Assembly: GCF_013386585.1 (NCBI RefSeq) | Contig: NZ_JACARO010000042.1 | Coordinates: 41,752 to 105,751, forward strand | Length of the DNA: 64,000 bases | DNA from: Pseudomonas sp. P7548 | GTDB lineage: Bacteria; Pseudomonadota; Gammaproteobacteria; Pseudomonadales; Pseudomonadaceae | Direction: 5' to 3' | Shown here: positions 18,393 to 27,493 of the stretch, in pieces | Position numbering within the stretch: the stretch's first letter is position 1 | Layout of the letters: each line of letters begins with the position of its first letter | Notes under the pieces: model-generated | Seen by the model: the letters and a program-made list of their open reading frames with translations, nothing else | What the model was told of the DNA's origin: nothing | Database searches by the model: none | Program-made: the position numbers and the translations under genes

Positions 18393-19712
18393 TTATAGCA
18401 GGGGGATCGAGTAGCTCACGAACACGCGGTTCTGGTCCTGGTCCCGTGCGACGTCGCTGCGCGATACGCCGTTGCGCCAGCCAAACCCGACGTTCTTGAA
18501 CGTGCCGCTCTGCACCACGTAATCCAGGGAGATATCCCGCTCCCACTCGCTGGCGTTGTTGCCGGCGGTGGTGAGGATGTGGTCGCCCTTGAGGTACATC
18601 ACCGACGCCTTGAGCCCCGGCAGGCCCAGTGCGACGAAGTCGTAGGCGTATTGCGCAAACGCCGTGCGCTCGCCGGCCTGGATGAAGGTCTGCACGGTGC
18701 GGTCGGTGTAGAGGTAGAGGCTGGAACCGCCCTCCCCTTTGTTCACCAGACCACCCTGGTTGAGCTGGGCGAAGTTGCTGTCGTCCGACACTTGCTGGTA
18801 ACCCGCCGTAATCGCGTGCGGACCCAGGGAGTAGATGAACGCCGCACTCCAGGTGTTGTTGTCGATTTCACCCGTGCCGTTCTTGGTATAGCCGCTGAAC
18901 TTGTAGCCTTCGGCCCGCCCGGCGGCGCTGCTGTTTTTGCCGTCGGAGGTGGTCTTGAAGTAACGCAGGTCGGTTTTCAACGAGCCGTAATCGCCCAGCG
19001 GCAACACGTGGATCAAACCGGCAAAGTGCTGCTGGTAATAGTCTTCAAGATTGGCGTAGTAGTACTGGACCATCAGGTCCTTGGTCACCTGGTAATCGGC
19101 GCCGGCATAGTTGAATTTGTTGCTTTCCTGAGTGCCGCCCGCCGCCGCCAACCCACTGCGGTCGCTGGAACCTCGACCGGTGGTGTGTTGCAGCTGGCCG
19201 CCGATCAGGGTCAGGTTGTCGATGTCCTTGCTGGTGATCTGCCCGCCTTCGAACGACTGCGGCAACAGGCGGCCATCGTTACTCACCAGGATCGGCAAGT
19301 TCGGCCGCAGGTAGCCGTAGCGCAGTTCACTCCCGGCGAAACGCGCCTTGGCCGTTGCGCCGCCACGGGCCCAGCTGTCTGCCGCCTTGCCGTCATCGTT
19401 GGGGATCATCGAACTGCCCACATGGCGCCCGGCGCCGCTGTCGAGGGTCACGCCGAGCATGCCGATCGCATCCAGGCCAAAGCCGACCGTGCCGTCGGTA
19501 AAGCCCGACTGGTAGTTGAGGATAAACGCCTGGGCCCACTCTTCAGTCTTCGACGGTGCCGCCGCACCGTCACGGTTATCGTTGTTGAAGTAGAAGTTGC
19601 GCATGTTCAAATTGGCTTTGCTGTCCCCCAGGAAGTCAGCCGAGGCCAAGGGGCTCAGGGCCACGCCCAACGTACCGGTCAATACGCTTAATACATTCAA
19701 AGTGGCTTTCAT
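18393..19712 (-). CDS. OprD-family outer-membrane porin
   Basis: 439 aa. A signal peptide (residues 1-25, ending ASA-D) is followed by ANLNMRNFYFNND, the standard OprD-family N-terminal strand, and the protein ends with a beta-strand (RVFVSYSIPLL). Family members are 18-stranded monomeric porins with a basic ladder that import amino acids, aromatic acids or other small carboxylates. Which substrate is used cannot be read here. ATG at 19712 gives the typical MKATLNVLSVLTG leader; there is no strong ribosome-binding site. Confidence 0.92.
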   Translation of the reverse strand: MKATLNVLSVLTGTLGVALSPLASADFLGDSKANLNMRNFYFNNDNRDGAAAPSKTEEWAQAFILNYQSGFTDGTVGFGLDAIGMLGVTLDSGAGRHVGSSMIPNDDGKAADSWARGGATAKARFAGSELRYGYLRPNLPILVSNDGRLLPQSFEGGQITSKDIDNLTLIGGQLQHTTGRGSSDRSGLAAAGGTQESNKFNYAGADYQVTKDLMVQYYYANLEDYYQQHFAGLIHVLPLGDYGSLKTDLRYFKTTSDGKNSSAAGRAEGYKFSGYTKNGTGEIDNNTWSAAFIYSLGPHAITAGYQQVSDDSNFAQLNQGGLVNKGEGGSSLYLYTDRTVQTFIQAGERTAFAQYAYDFVALGLPGLKASVMYLKGDHILTTAGNNASEWERDISLDYVVQSGTFKNVGFGWRNGVSRSDVARDQDQNRVFVSYSIPLL

Positions 19713-19850
19713 CAGGACGAGCTCCAGCGCGGAATTCAAGTTCCGGGCGCAAAAAATGGGCAGCAGAAAGCACTCGGCCAAACTCGGGTTGGCCGGTGCG
19801 TTAACTAACGTTCAACGACTTAGTTGTGCGAAGTGGACCTCCGTAAACGG

Positions 19851-20702
19851 CTAGTCAATCAATCCATGAGCGTCATAAAACGGGTACGGCCCCGGGTAGT
19901 CCCCGAACACCGCGTTGTGGCTGATCAACCCTTGAGATTGATCCCAGCGGTGCAGCAGGTAACCGGCCGGTTCCAGGTTGAAATGCGCAGGGGCTGCATC
20001 CTGCAAATCAAGCACGATCTGGTGCGAGGTGCCCGGGCACACACAACTGATGCTGCCACCGAAACGCCGCTGCATCGGACGATGCAAATGCCCGCAGAGC
20101 AGGCGCTCCACCTGCGGGTGACGAGCGACCACACGCTCCAGGGCAGCGGCGTTGATAAAGGGTTCGCGGTCCATATGGCCAATGCCGCTGATAAACGGCG
20201 GGTGGTGCAGGATCAGCAAAGTGGGCGCGTCGGGGCGCAGCGCCAACTGTTCGTCGAGCCACTGCAATTGACTGTCGAGCAACTGGCCGCCGTGGCCACC
20301 GGGGATGGTCGAGTCCAGGCCGATCAAGCGCAGCGGATGTTCGTCCACCACCCAGTCCAGCGGGCCGTCAGCCGACGCTGGCAAGTAGGCGTGATCCGCA
20401 AATGCGTGAAGCAACGGCCCCCGCGTGTCGTGGTTGCCTGGCACCAGGTAGCACGGCATGTGCAGGCGTGCGAGTTCAGGGTGCAGCACGGCGTATTCAT
20501 CGGCACGGCCGAAGTCCACCAGGTCGCCACTGATGACCACGATGTCGGGCCGTGGGTGACTGGCGTTCAAATGGTCGACGGCACGGCGCAGCGCGCCCAA
20601 GGTATCGACCACACCATAGGTGAGGCGTTGGCCGGCTTTGAGGTGCAGGTCGCTGATCTGCGCAACGATAAACGGACGATTCACAAATAGAGTCTCAGGC
20701 AT
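19851..20702 (-). CDS. calcineurin-like metallophosphodiesterase
   Basis: 283 aa. All metallophosphoesterase motifs are present: QISDLHL (residue 15), VVISGDLVDFG (54), VPGNHDTRG (86), ILHHPP (165) and CGHLHRP (203). This resembles the CpdA/class III cyclic-nucleotide and glycerophosphodiester phosphodiesterase group, binding two metal ions. Its ATG overlaps the stop of the upstream ABC ATPase gene by eight bases, so it is the last gene of the LacI-ABC operon. That coupling suggests it hydrolyses a phosphodiester imported or generated by the transporter, rather than acting on cAMP; this is inference. Confidence 0.88.
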   Translation of the reverse strand: MPETLFVNRPFIVAQISDLHLKAGQRLTYGVVDTLGALRRAVDHLNASHPRPDIVVISGDLVDFGRADEYAVLHPELARLHMPCYLVPGNHDTRGPLLHAFADHAYLPASADGPLDWVVDEHPLRLIGLDSTIPGGHGGQLLDSQLQWLDEQLALRPDAPTLLILHHPPFISGIGHMDREPFINAAALERVVARHPQVERLLCGHLHRPMQRRFGGSISCVCPGTSHQIVLDLQDAAPAHFNLEPAGYLLHRWDQSQGLISHNAVFGDYPGPYPFYDAHGLID

Positions 20703-21726
20703 TCAGGGTGAACAACATATGCGGCGCAATCGCCAGGGCAATCGGTGCGCCGACGGCGTAGAGCTGGTTGTCGCTGCTGTCCACCAGCAGCGGTTGCGGG
20801 CCGCCCACCTCCACCAGTAAACGGCTCTGCGCGCCCTGGAAGAACTGCGCCAGCAGGTGGCCGTGCAGGTGCCCTTCGCTCTCCATCACCTTGAGGTGTT
20901 CGGGGCGGCAATACACCGTGCTGGGCCGCTCGGCGGCATGCCACGGCAGCTCGCCGCCGCAGACTTTCAAACCATGGGCCGACGACGCGATCACCGGGAA
21001 AGCATTGAGGTTGCCGACAAAGCCTGCGACGAAGGCATTGGCCGGTTTCTGGTAGATCTCCCGCGGGCTGGCCAACTGCGCGACACGCCCCTGCTCCATC
21101 ACCAGGATGCGGTCGCCCAGGGCCATGGCTTCGCCCTGGTCGTGGGTGACGAACACCGAGGTGATGCCGAGGCCACGCAGCAGCTCATTGAGCTCGCTGC
21201 GCAGGCGTTCGCGCAGTTGTGCGTCGAGGGCCGCCAGGGGTTCGTCCAGCAACAACACTTTCGGGCGCGGGGCCAAGGCGCGGGCCAACGCCACCCGCTG
21301 GCGCTGGCCGCCCGACAACTCATGGATGCTGCGCTTGCCATGATTTTGCAAGCCAACCAGTTCCAGCAACTCGTCGCAGCGCTTGTTGCGCTCCAGCGCG
21401 GCCATGCCGCGAATCTTCAAGCCGTAGACGATGTTCCCGGCCACATCCAGGTTGGGAAACAGCGCGTAGTTCTGGAACACCATGCCCACGTCGCGGTGCT
21501 CGATGGGCAGGCGGGTCACGTCCTGATCACCAAACAGCACCTGGCCCACATCCGGGCGTTCCAGGCCGGCGATCAGGCGCAAGGTGGTGGTCTTGCCGCA
21601 GCCGGACGGGCCCAGGATCGCCAGGGTCTCGCCGCCTTCGACGGTCAGGTTCAAGTCATGCACGGCCACGGTGCCGTCGGCGAACGCCTTGCGACAGCCT
21701 TGCAGGCGGATAGTGATAGCGGTCAT
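20695..21726 (-). CDS. ABC importer ATPase (PotA/FbpC type)
   Basis: 343 aa. Walker A GPSGCGKTT (residue 39), signature LSGGQRQRVALARAL (about 139), Walker B VLLLDEPLAALD and a C-terminal TOBE-like domain are all visible. It is the energy component for the two adjacent permeases. The overlap with the next gene and with the permease (ATGA at 21723) shows tight coupling. Confidence 0.93.
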   Translation of the reverse strand: MTAITIRLQGCRKAFADGTVAVHDLNLTVEGGETLAILGPSGCGKTTTLRLIAGLERPDVGQVLFGDQDVTRLPIEHRDVGMVFQNYALFPNLDVAGNIVYGLKIRGMAALERNKRCDELLELVGLQNHGKRSIHELSGGQRQRVALARALAPRPKVLLLDEPLAALDAQLRERLRSELNELLRGLGITSVFVTHDQGEAMALGDRILVMEQGRVAQLASPREIYQKPANAFVAGFVGNLNAFPVIASSAHGLKVCGGELPWHAAERPSTVYCRPEHLKVMESEGHLHGHLLAQFFQGAQSRLLVEVGGPQPLLVDSSDNQLYAVGAPIALAIAPHMLFTLNA

Positions 21727-22517
21727 CGACGCTCTCCACGGGACAAACGGGCACTGATGGCCTGCAGCGCAATCAGCAGCGGCACGATCATCAGCAAAAA
21801 GATAAGGGTGTAGGCGCTGGCGATTTCCAGGCGTGCCGAGGCGTAGCTGTCGGCCAGGCCCACCGGCAGCGTCTTGGTCATGGGCGTGTGGAGCATCCAG
21901 GTCAGGTTGAATTCACCCAGGGACAAGGTCACCACCATCAGCACACCGGCCAGGATCCCGGCCCGGCAGTTGGGCACCACCACGCTGAAAAAGCGCTTGA
22001 TCGGCCCCGCGCCAAGGCTGGCCGCCGCCTCTTCCAGCACCGGCAGTTGCTGGCGCTGCATCACCGCCATCACCGGGCGCACCAGGAACGGCAAGGTGAA
22101 CAGCACATGGCCGACCAGGATGAACAGCCAGTTGCTGCGAAAGCTGCCGAACTGGCCGTAGGTCAACAGCAACGCCAGTGCACTGGCCAAGCCGGGCATG
22201 GCCACCGGCAGCACCATTAACTCTTCGAAGGCGCGGCTGAAGCGGTTGTTCATGCGCACCAGGGCGTAGGCCGCCGGTACGCCGATCATGCAGACGCACA
22301 CCGCGCAGGCCAGGGCCAGTTGCAGCGACAGCCACACAGTGGGCGAATAGGCTTGCCACACCTGGACCAGCCAGTCGAAGGTCAAGCCGCTGGACAGGCC
22401 CACGAAGAAGTTGCGGGTCAAGCCGGCCAGCAGCGACATCAGCACCGGCACCAGCATGAAGGCGCACACCAGCAAGGTGAACAGCAGTTGAATCACGAAC
22501 AGCGATGAACGTTTCAC
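21723..22517 (-). CDS. ABC importer permease 2
   Basis: 264 aa with about six membrane helices and the EAA-like loop EEAAASLGAGPIKRFFSVVVP. Start is the GTG at 22517, which overlaps the stop of the preceding permease; longer ORF readings upstream are in the wrong frame for that gene. PotC/ThiP-like. Confidence 0.88.
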   Translation of the reverse strand: MKRSSLFVIQLLFTLLVCAFMLVPVLMSLLAGLTRNFFVGLSSGLTFDWLVQVWQAYSPTVWLSLQLALACAVCVCMIGVPAAYALVRMNNRFSRAFEELMVLPVAMPGLASALALLLTYGQFGSFRSNWLFILVGHVLFTLPFLVRPVMAVMQRQQLPVLEEAAASLGAGPIKRFFSVVVPNCRAGILAGVLMVVTLSLGEFNLTWMLHTPMTKTLPVGLADSYASARLEIASAYTLIFLLMIVPLLIALQAISARLSRGERR

Positions 22518-23332
22518 AGCACAGTCCCCGCGTTTTTCACCAGGCGCCGGGTAAGCAGCAGCACCGCCCAGGTCACCGCGCCCAGCACCACTGACAGCGC
22601 AGCAGCGACGGCAAAGTTGGCGTAGTTGGTGAACACGTTGTAGATCGCCACCGGGGTGACATTGAGCCGCGTGCCCAAGGTAAAGGCCGTACCGAAGGCG
22701 CCCATGGACGTGGCAAAACAGATCGCCCCGCACGACGCCAACGCAGGCGCCAAACCCGGCACGATCACGTCGCACACCACGCGCCAAAGCCCGGCGCCCA
22801 GGGAGTGCGCGGCCTCCTCCAGGCTGCGGTCGAGGCTCTCGCACGCCGCCATCACCGTGAGGATCACCCGCGGAATCGAGAAGTATAGGTAGCCCACAAA
22901 CAGTCCTGCCAGCGAGTAGGCGAAGATCCAGCGCTCACCGACCAATTGCAGGCCCAGTGAAGCCAGCAAGCCTTGGCGACCGGCCAGCAGGATCACCAGG
23001 AAGCCCACCACCACGCCGGGAAAGGCCAAGGGAAAGGTGAGCAACGCGACCAATGCCGAGCGCCCGAAGAACTGGTGCCGGGCGAGGAACACCCCGCTGA
23101 TGCCGCCGATCACCAACGCGACCAGCGTCACCACCACGGCCAGGACCAAGGTTTGCCCGAGGCTGCCCAGGTACTGCGCACTGCTGAGCACCTGCCAATA
23201 GCCGCTGCCATTGGCGTCACGGCTCTCGGCGCCAAGCACCACCAGGTGCGCCAGCGGCAACAGCCAGAACGCCAGCAGCACCGCAAAGGCCGGGGCCAGG
23301 GCCCAGGCTGCCTGTCTTGCCGATGCGGCCAC
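22514..23332 (-). CDS. ABC importer permease 1
   Basis: 272 aa with about six membrane helices and the EAA-like loop EEAAHSLGAGLWRVVCDVIVP. Probable GTG start at 23332 directly abuts the stop of the binding-protein gene. It forms the transmembrane channel with permease 2. Confidence 0.88.
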   Translation of the reverse strand: MAASARQAAWALAPAFAVLLAFWLLPLAHLVVLGAESRDANGSGYWQVLSSAQYLGSLGQTLVLAVVVTLVALVIGGISGVFLARHQFFGRSALVALLTFPLAFPGVVVGFLVILLAGRQGLLASLGLQLVGERWIFAYSLAGLFVGYLYFSIPRVILTVMAACESLDRSLEEAAHSLGAGLWRVVCDVIVPGLAPALASCGAICFATSMGAFGTAFTLGTRLNVTPVAIYNVFTNYANFAVAAALSVVLGAVTWAVLLLTRRLVKNAGTVL

Positions 23333-24337
23333 TTACTTGACCTCGTTCAGGTAACGGGCGGCGAAGGCTTCCTGCACGGCGGCCATTTTTTCGTAGTCCA
23401 CCACGCCGGCGCGGGCATAGTCGCTATCGGGCAGGAACTGTGCCGCCACGTCAGCCGGCATTTTCATCGCGCGCACCGGGCGCAGATAGGCCTTGGCCCA
23501 CAGTGCCTGGCCTTCGTCCGACAGCACGAAGTCGAGGACCTTCTCGGCATTGGCGCGGTGCGGTGCGTTGGCCACCAGGCTCATCACGTAGGGAACGCTG
23601 ATGCTGCCTTCCTTGGGGATCACGAAGGCGACGTTGGCGTTGTCCTTGTAGCGGGCGCGGTAGGCGTTGAAGTCGTAGTCCACCAGGATGGGCAGCTCAC
23701 CCGACAGCACCCGCGCATAAGCAGTTTGCTTGGGCACGATGGGGGCGTTTTTCGCCAGCTTCTGGAAGTAGTCGATGGCCGGCGCGAAGTTGTCCAGGTC
23801 GCCGCCCATGGCGCGGTTGATCGCCACGGCCGAGACGTAGCCGACAAACGCGCTGGACGGGTCGAGGTAGCCGACCATGCCTTTGTACTCAGGCTTGAGC
23901 AGGTCGGCCCAGCTTTGCGGCACCGGCAAACCACCCAGCGCATCGACGTTGACCATGATACCCAAGGTGCCGGAGTGGATTGCGAACCAGTGGCCGGCCG
24001 GGTCTTTCAAACCAGCAGGAATCTGGTCCCAGGCCTTGGGTTTGTAGGTGCCCACCACGTCGGCCTTCTGCGCTTGCAGGCCGAAGGTCACGCCGTAGTA
24101 AACGACGTCGGCCACGGGCGCGGCTTTTTCGGCCACCAACTGCGCCAGGGACTGGCCGGAGTTCTTGTTGTCCAGCGGCACCTGCACGCCGGTGCTGGCG
24201 GCGATGGCCTTGAGCTGAGTGCCCCAGTCGGCCCAGTCGGGCGGGCAGTTGTAGCAGATAGCGGTTTCGGCAGCCTGGGCCAGGCTGGCGGCCCCGCACA
24301 GCAGCACGGCTGCCAGGGTTTTACTGAACGCGCGCAT
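23333..24337 (-). CDS. ABC importer substrate-binding protein
   Basis: 334 aa. Signal peptide (residues 1-23, LAQA-A) followed by a family 1 extracellular solute-binding fold similar to iron/polyamine/phosphonate binders. ATG at 24337 has GAGGAGA upstream. The mature N-terminus AICYNCPPDWADW is distinctive. The ligand is unknown; the phosphodiesterase at the end of the operon hints at a phosphorylated organic compound. Its start overlaps the end of the LacI regulator gene by 17 bp. Confidence 0.88.
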   Translation of the reverse strand: MRAFSKTLAAVLLCGAASLAQAAETAICYNCPPDWADWGTQLKAIAASTGVQVPLDNKNSGQSLAQLVAEKAAPVADVVYYGVTFGLQAQKADVVGTYKPKAWDQIPAGLKDPAGHWFAIHSGTLGIMVNVDALGGLPVPQSWADLLKPEYKGMVGYLDPSSAFVGYVSAVAINRAMGGDLDNFAPAIDYFQKLAKNAPIVPKQTAYARVLSGELPILVDYDFNAYRARYKDNANVAFVIPKEGSISVPYVMSLVANAPHRANAEKVLDFVLSDEGQALWAKAYLRPVRAMKMPADVAAQFLPDSDYARAGVVDYEKMAAVQEAFAARYLNEVK

Positions 24338-25340
24338 CAGGCGTCTCCTCATGGGGTTGGGTGCTGTCGCCCGGCCGGATATGGCAAGGCAGGCAATGGG
24401 AAATCGGATCGTTGCCGGCGATCTGCGCCAGCAACTGGTCAATCACGGTGCTGGCGAGCAGCGCGATGGGCTGCACCACGCTGCACAGGGTCGGGTGCAT
24501 TTGGGTGCCGAGGCTGATGCCGTCAAAGCCCATCACCGAGAGTTGCTCGGGGACGTTCCAACGGTTGCGGCGCAGTTCGGCGATCAGGCTGATGGCCAGG
24601 AAATCGTTGGAACACACCAGTGCGGTGGGCGCGTCCGGACCTTGCAGGAAGGGTTCGATCGCGGCGAATTCGGCCTGGGTGTGGGCCGGCATTTCGATCA
24701 CCGGGCGGCTGTCGAGGCCGTATTCGTTCATGGCGTCGCAGTAACCGGCGTAGCGCAGGCGCGCCCGGTCGGATTGCAACGCGGGGCCGGCGACCATACT
24801 GATACGGCGGTGCCCGGCCTCCAGCAAATAACGCGTGGCCAGGGCCATGCCGGCACGGTTATCCACCGACACGGCGCTGTAGTTGGGGTTGCTCGGTTGG
24901 TGATAAGCCAGCACGAACGGGGTTTGTTCGGTGTTCAGGCTGCTGAGCACGGCATTGCTTTCGGCATCGGTGACCGTCAGCACCAGGCCGTCGACCCGTT
25001 GGCGCAGCAGCTCTTCCACTACGATGCTCTCGCGCTCGCTGTTGTAGTCGGTAGTGGCCAGCAACAGGCTGTAGCCACGCAACCGAGCGGCGCGCTCCAT
25101 GGCCTGGAACTGTTCGGCGAACACCGGGTTGAGCAGGTTGGGCACCACCACGCCGATCAACTGGGTGGTTTGCAGGCGCAACTGGCGACCCAGCAGATTG
25201 GGGCGAAACCCCAGTTCACGGGCGGCAGCGAACACCTGCTCACGGGTGGTCGGGCGCACTTGGTCGGGAGAAGCAAAGGTACGGGCGGCGGTAGCGCGGG
25301 ATACGCCAGCCAGCCGTGCAACGTCTTTCAAGTCAGTCAT
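24321..25340 (-). CDS. LacI-family repressor of the ABC/phosphodiesterase operon
   Basis: 339 aa. The N-terminal helix-turn-helix DLKDVARLAGVSRATAARTFA matches LacI family; the rest is a periplasmic-binding-like effector domain (LIGVVVPNLLNPVFAEQ). ATG at 25340 is the first residue of the classical LacI N-terminus. It overlaps the downstream binding-protein gene, so regulator and transporter are in one transcription unit and the repressor is likely autoregulated. Confidence 0.92.
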   Translation of the reverse strand: MTDLKDVARLAGVSRATAARTFASPDQVRPTTREQVFAAARELGFRPNLLGRQLRLQTTQLIGVVVPNLLNPVFAEQFQAMERAARLRGYSLLLATTDYNSERESIVVEELLRQRVDGLVLTVTDAESNAVLSSLNTEQTPFVLAYHQPSNPNYSAVSVDNRAGMALATRYLLEAGHRRISMVAGPALQSDRARLRYAGYCDAMNEYGLDSRPVIEMPAHTQAEFAAIEPFLQGPDAPTALVCSNDFLAISLIAELRRNRWNVPEQLSVMGFDGISLGTQMHPTLCSVVQPIALLASTVIDQLLAQIAGNDPISHCLPCHIRPGDSTQPHEETPDARVQ

Positions 25341-25468
25341 TGTCACTCGCTTGAGATCGATCTCATTGGCGAGGACAGTAGCGAGGGAATGTGGCAGTCC
25401 AGTGGTGAGAAGATGACAATTTGATGGCAATCAGCAACGACACCCTCTGCCGCCAAGAGGAGATCCAA

Positions 25469-26633
25469 TGGGGGAGCTGGCTTGCCTGCGATAGCGATGT
25501 GTCCGGCAGCACATCCGGCACAGGAAGACCGCTATCGCAGGCAAACCAGCTCCCACATTCGACCGCATTTCAAAGAGTGGACTCGGTCACCTGTGGGAGC
25601 TGTCGAGCTTCAGCGAGGCTGCGAAGGCGGTGGGTCAGGCGACGTCTCTATTGGCTGCGCCGCCGCTTTCGCAGGCAAGCCAGCTCCCACATTCGGCCGC
25701 ATTTCAACGGATAGACTCGGTCACCTGTGGGAATTGTCGAGCCCCAGCGAGGCCGCGAAGGCGGTGGGTCAGGCGACGTCTCTATTGGCTGCGCCGCCGC
25801 TATCGCAGGCAAGCCAGCTCCCACATTCGGCCGCATTTCAACGGATAGACTCGGTTACCTGTGGGAGCTGTCGAGCTTCAGCGAGGCTGCGAAGGCGGTG
25901 GGTCAGGCGACGTCTCTATTGGCTGTACCGCCGCTTTCGCAGGCAAGCCAGCTCCCACAGTGAATTGCATTTCAAAGGATGGACTCGGTCACCTGTGGGA
26001 GTTGTCGAGCCCCAGCGAGGCTGCGAAGGCGGCTTGCCAGGCGACATCTGTATTGGCTGTACCACCGCTTTCGCAGGCAAGCCAGCTCCCACATTCGGCC
26101 GCATTTCAACGGATGGACTCGGTTACCTGTGGGAGCTGTCGAGCTTCAGCGAGGCTGCGAAGGCGGTGGGTCAGGCGACGTCTCTATTGGTTGTACCGCC
26201 GCTATCGCAGGCAAGCCAGCTCCCACATTCGACCGCATTTCAAAGGATGGACTCGGTCACCTGTGGGAGTTGTCGAGCCCCAGCGAGGCTGCGAAGGCGG
26301 TGGGTCAGGCGACGTCTCTATTGGCTGCGCCGCCGCTATCGCAGGCAAGCCAGCTCCCACATTCGACCGCATTTCAACGGATGGACTCGGTTACCTGTGG
26401 GAGCTGTCGAGCCCCAGCGAGGCTGCGAAGGCGGTGGGTCAGGCGACGTCTCTATTGGCTGTACCGCCGCTTTCGCAGGCAAGCCAGCTCCCACATTCGA
26501 CCGCATTTCAAAGGATGGACTCGGTCACCTGTGGGAGTTGTCGAGCCCCAGCGAGGCTGCGAAGGCGGTGGGTCAGGTGGCACCTCTATTGGCTGTGCCA
26601 TCGATTTCTCAGGCAAGCCAGCTCCCACAGGGA
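25469..26633. repeat. tandem array of a 134-bp REPIN-containing unit (eight copies)
   Basis: The element CTGTGGGAG recurs at 25591, 25725, 25859, 25993, 26127, 26261, 26395 and 26529, exactly 134 bp apart. Each unit holds GTGGGAG(C/T)TGTCGAGC.., a variable middle and GCAGGCAAGCCAGCTCCCAC in inverse orientation, so each is a REPIN-like palindrome followed by a spacer (..TTTCAA..GGA..GACTCGGT). A diverged first unit starts near 25469. Copies differ at a few positions (GCG/GTA; TTTCGC/TATCGC). It lies between a LacI operon and an opposing gene. Open reading frames across it are artefacts. Confidence 0.92.
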
Positions 26634-26639
26634 ACGCGG

Positions 26640-27308
26640 TCAGGGATGGAACACCAAGCCTTCCTTGAAAGCGACTGCAAGTATGTCTTGGGCCGAAACG
26701 TTCACCCACCCCTCCGCATCGGGCGTACCGACAGTTGCCAACCATCGCCCCACCATCTGATACCCCAGCGCATAGCCCAGCCACCTCGGCTTGTCGCCCG
26801 TGCCAAAAAACCACGCGCTGTGATCGTAGTACGTCGCTGCCAGGTCACTCGCATCCACCGGATCCGCCTGCAAGGTTTCCAGGCTCAGCGCCCTCTCCCA
26901 CGGCTCTGGCTCACTGCCCAACACGTGCCGCACAAACTGCCCGGCCAGGCCTTCGCTGATCAGAGCTTCGCCCAACGTCCAGCCATACCCGGGGCCCGCC
27001 ATGCGCAGGCAGTGATGCACCTCATGAATGATGTGACGAAGCATCGCGCCGTCGCGCAGGCTGGCGGCAAAGTTTGGATTGTCAGGGTCCAGGGTCATGG
27101 AGAACATCGTACTGCGATAGGCGCGTCCCACCAGGCCGAGTTCGGCGAGGGTTTCGCCGGGCAGTCGCTGGATCAGTACATCCAGCCGAGGGGGTGGCAT
27201 CCAGCGGGAAATGGCCTGGTAGGCGTTCTCGAATGCGAGGGTCAATTGACCGCGCTGCTCGACCAGTGAGCCCGAAGCCTCCAGCCAATGAAGTGTCCAA
27301 GCGTCCAT
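26640..27308 (-). CDS. DUF2268-type putative Zn-dependent protease
   Basis: 222 aa. HIIHEVHHCLR (about residue 103) is an HExxH zinc-protease motif, and the later GEALISEGLA matches the third metal-ligand region seen in DUF2268. The substrate is unknown. ATG at 27308 has GAGGTGAG immediately upstream. It opposes the REPIN array and is divergent from the polyamine genes. Confidence 0.75.
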   Translation of the reverse strand: MDAWTLHWLEASGSLVEQRGQLTLAFENAYQAISRWMPPPRLDVLIQRLPGETLAELGLVGRAYRSTMFSMTLDPDNPNFAASLRDGAMLRHIIHEVHHCLRMAGPGYGWTLGEALISEGLAGQFVRHVLGSEPEPWERALSLETLQADPVDASDLAATYYDHSAWFFGTGDKPRWLGYALGYQMVGRWLATVGTPDAEGWVNVSAQDILAVAFKEGLVFHP

Positions 27309-27493
27309 TCTCACCTCTCGTCGTCCCAACCGGTTTATGTCACTGGAGCGGCCCATCATACCGTTGAGCTGTCATATCCATAGGTCAGTTTAAAAGCAGG
27401 GCAGCAAAATCCGCCCGCTAACCTTTCGATTCGATCCAAGTGCGGGCACAATGCGTGTCCTTTTTTGGCAGGCACCGCCGCAGGCTCTCAAAA

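Noticed and set aside
25469..26633. CRISPR array
   Set aside because: Unit length is 134 bp, spacers are nearly identical to each other, repeats are REP palindromes and no cas genes are present.
25482..27269. 595-aa open frame running through the tandem repeats
   Set aside because: Two other long frames exist over the same array, the unit (134 bp) is not a multiple of three, there is no credible start signal, and the translation only mirrors the repeated palindromes.
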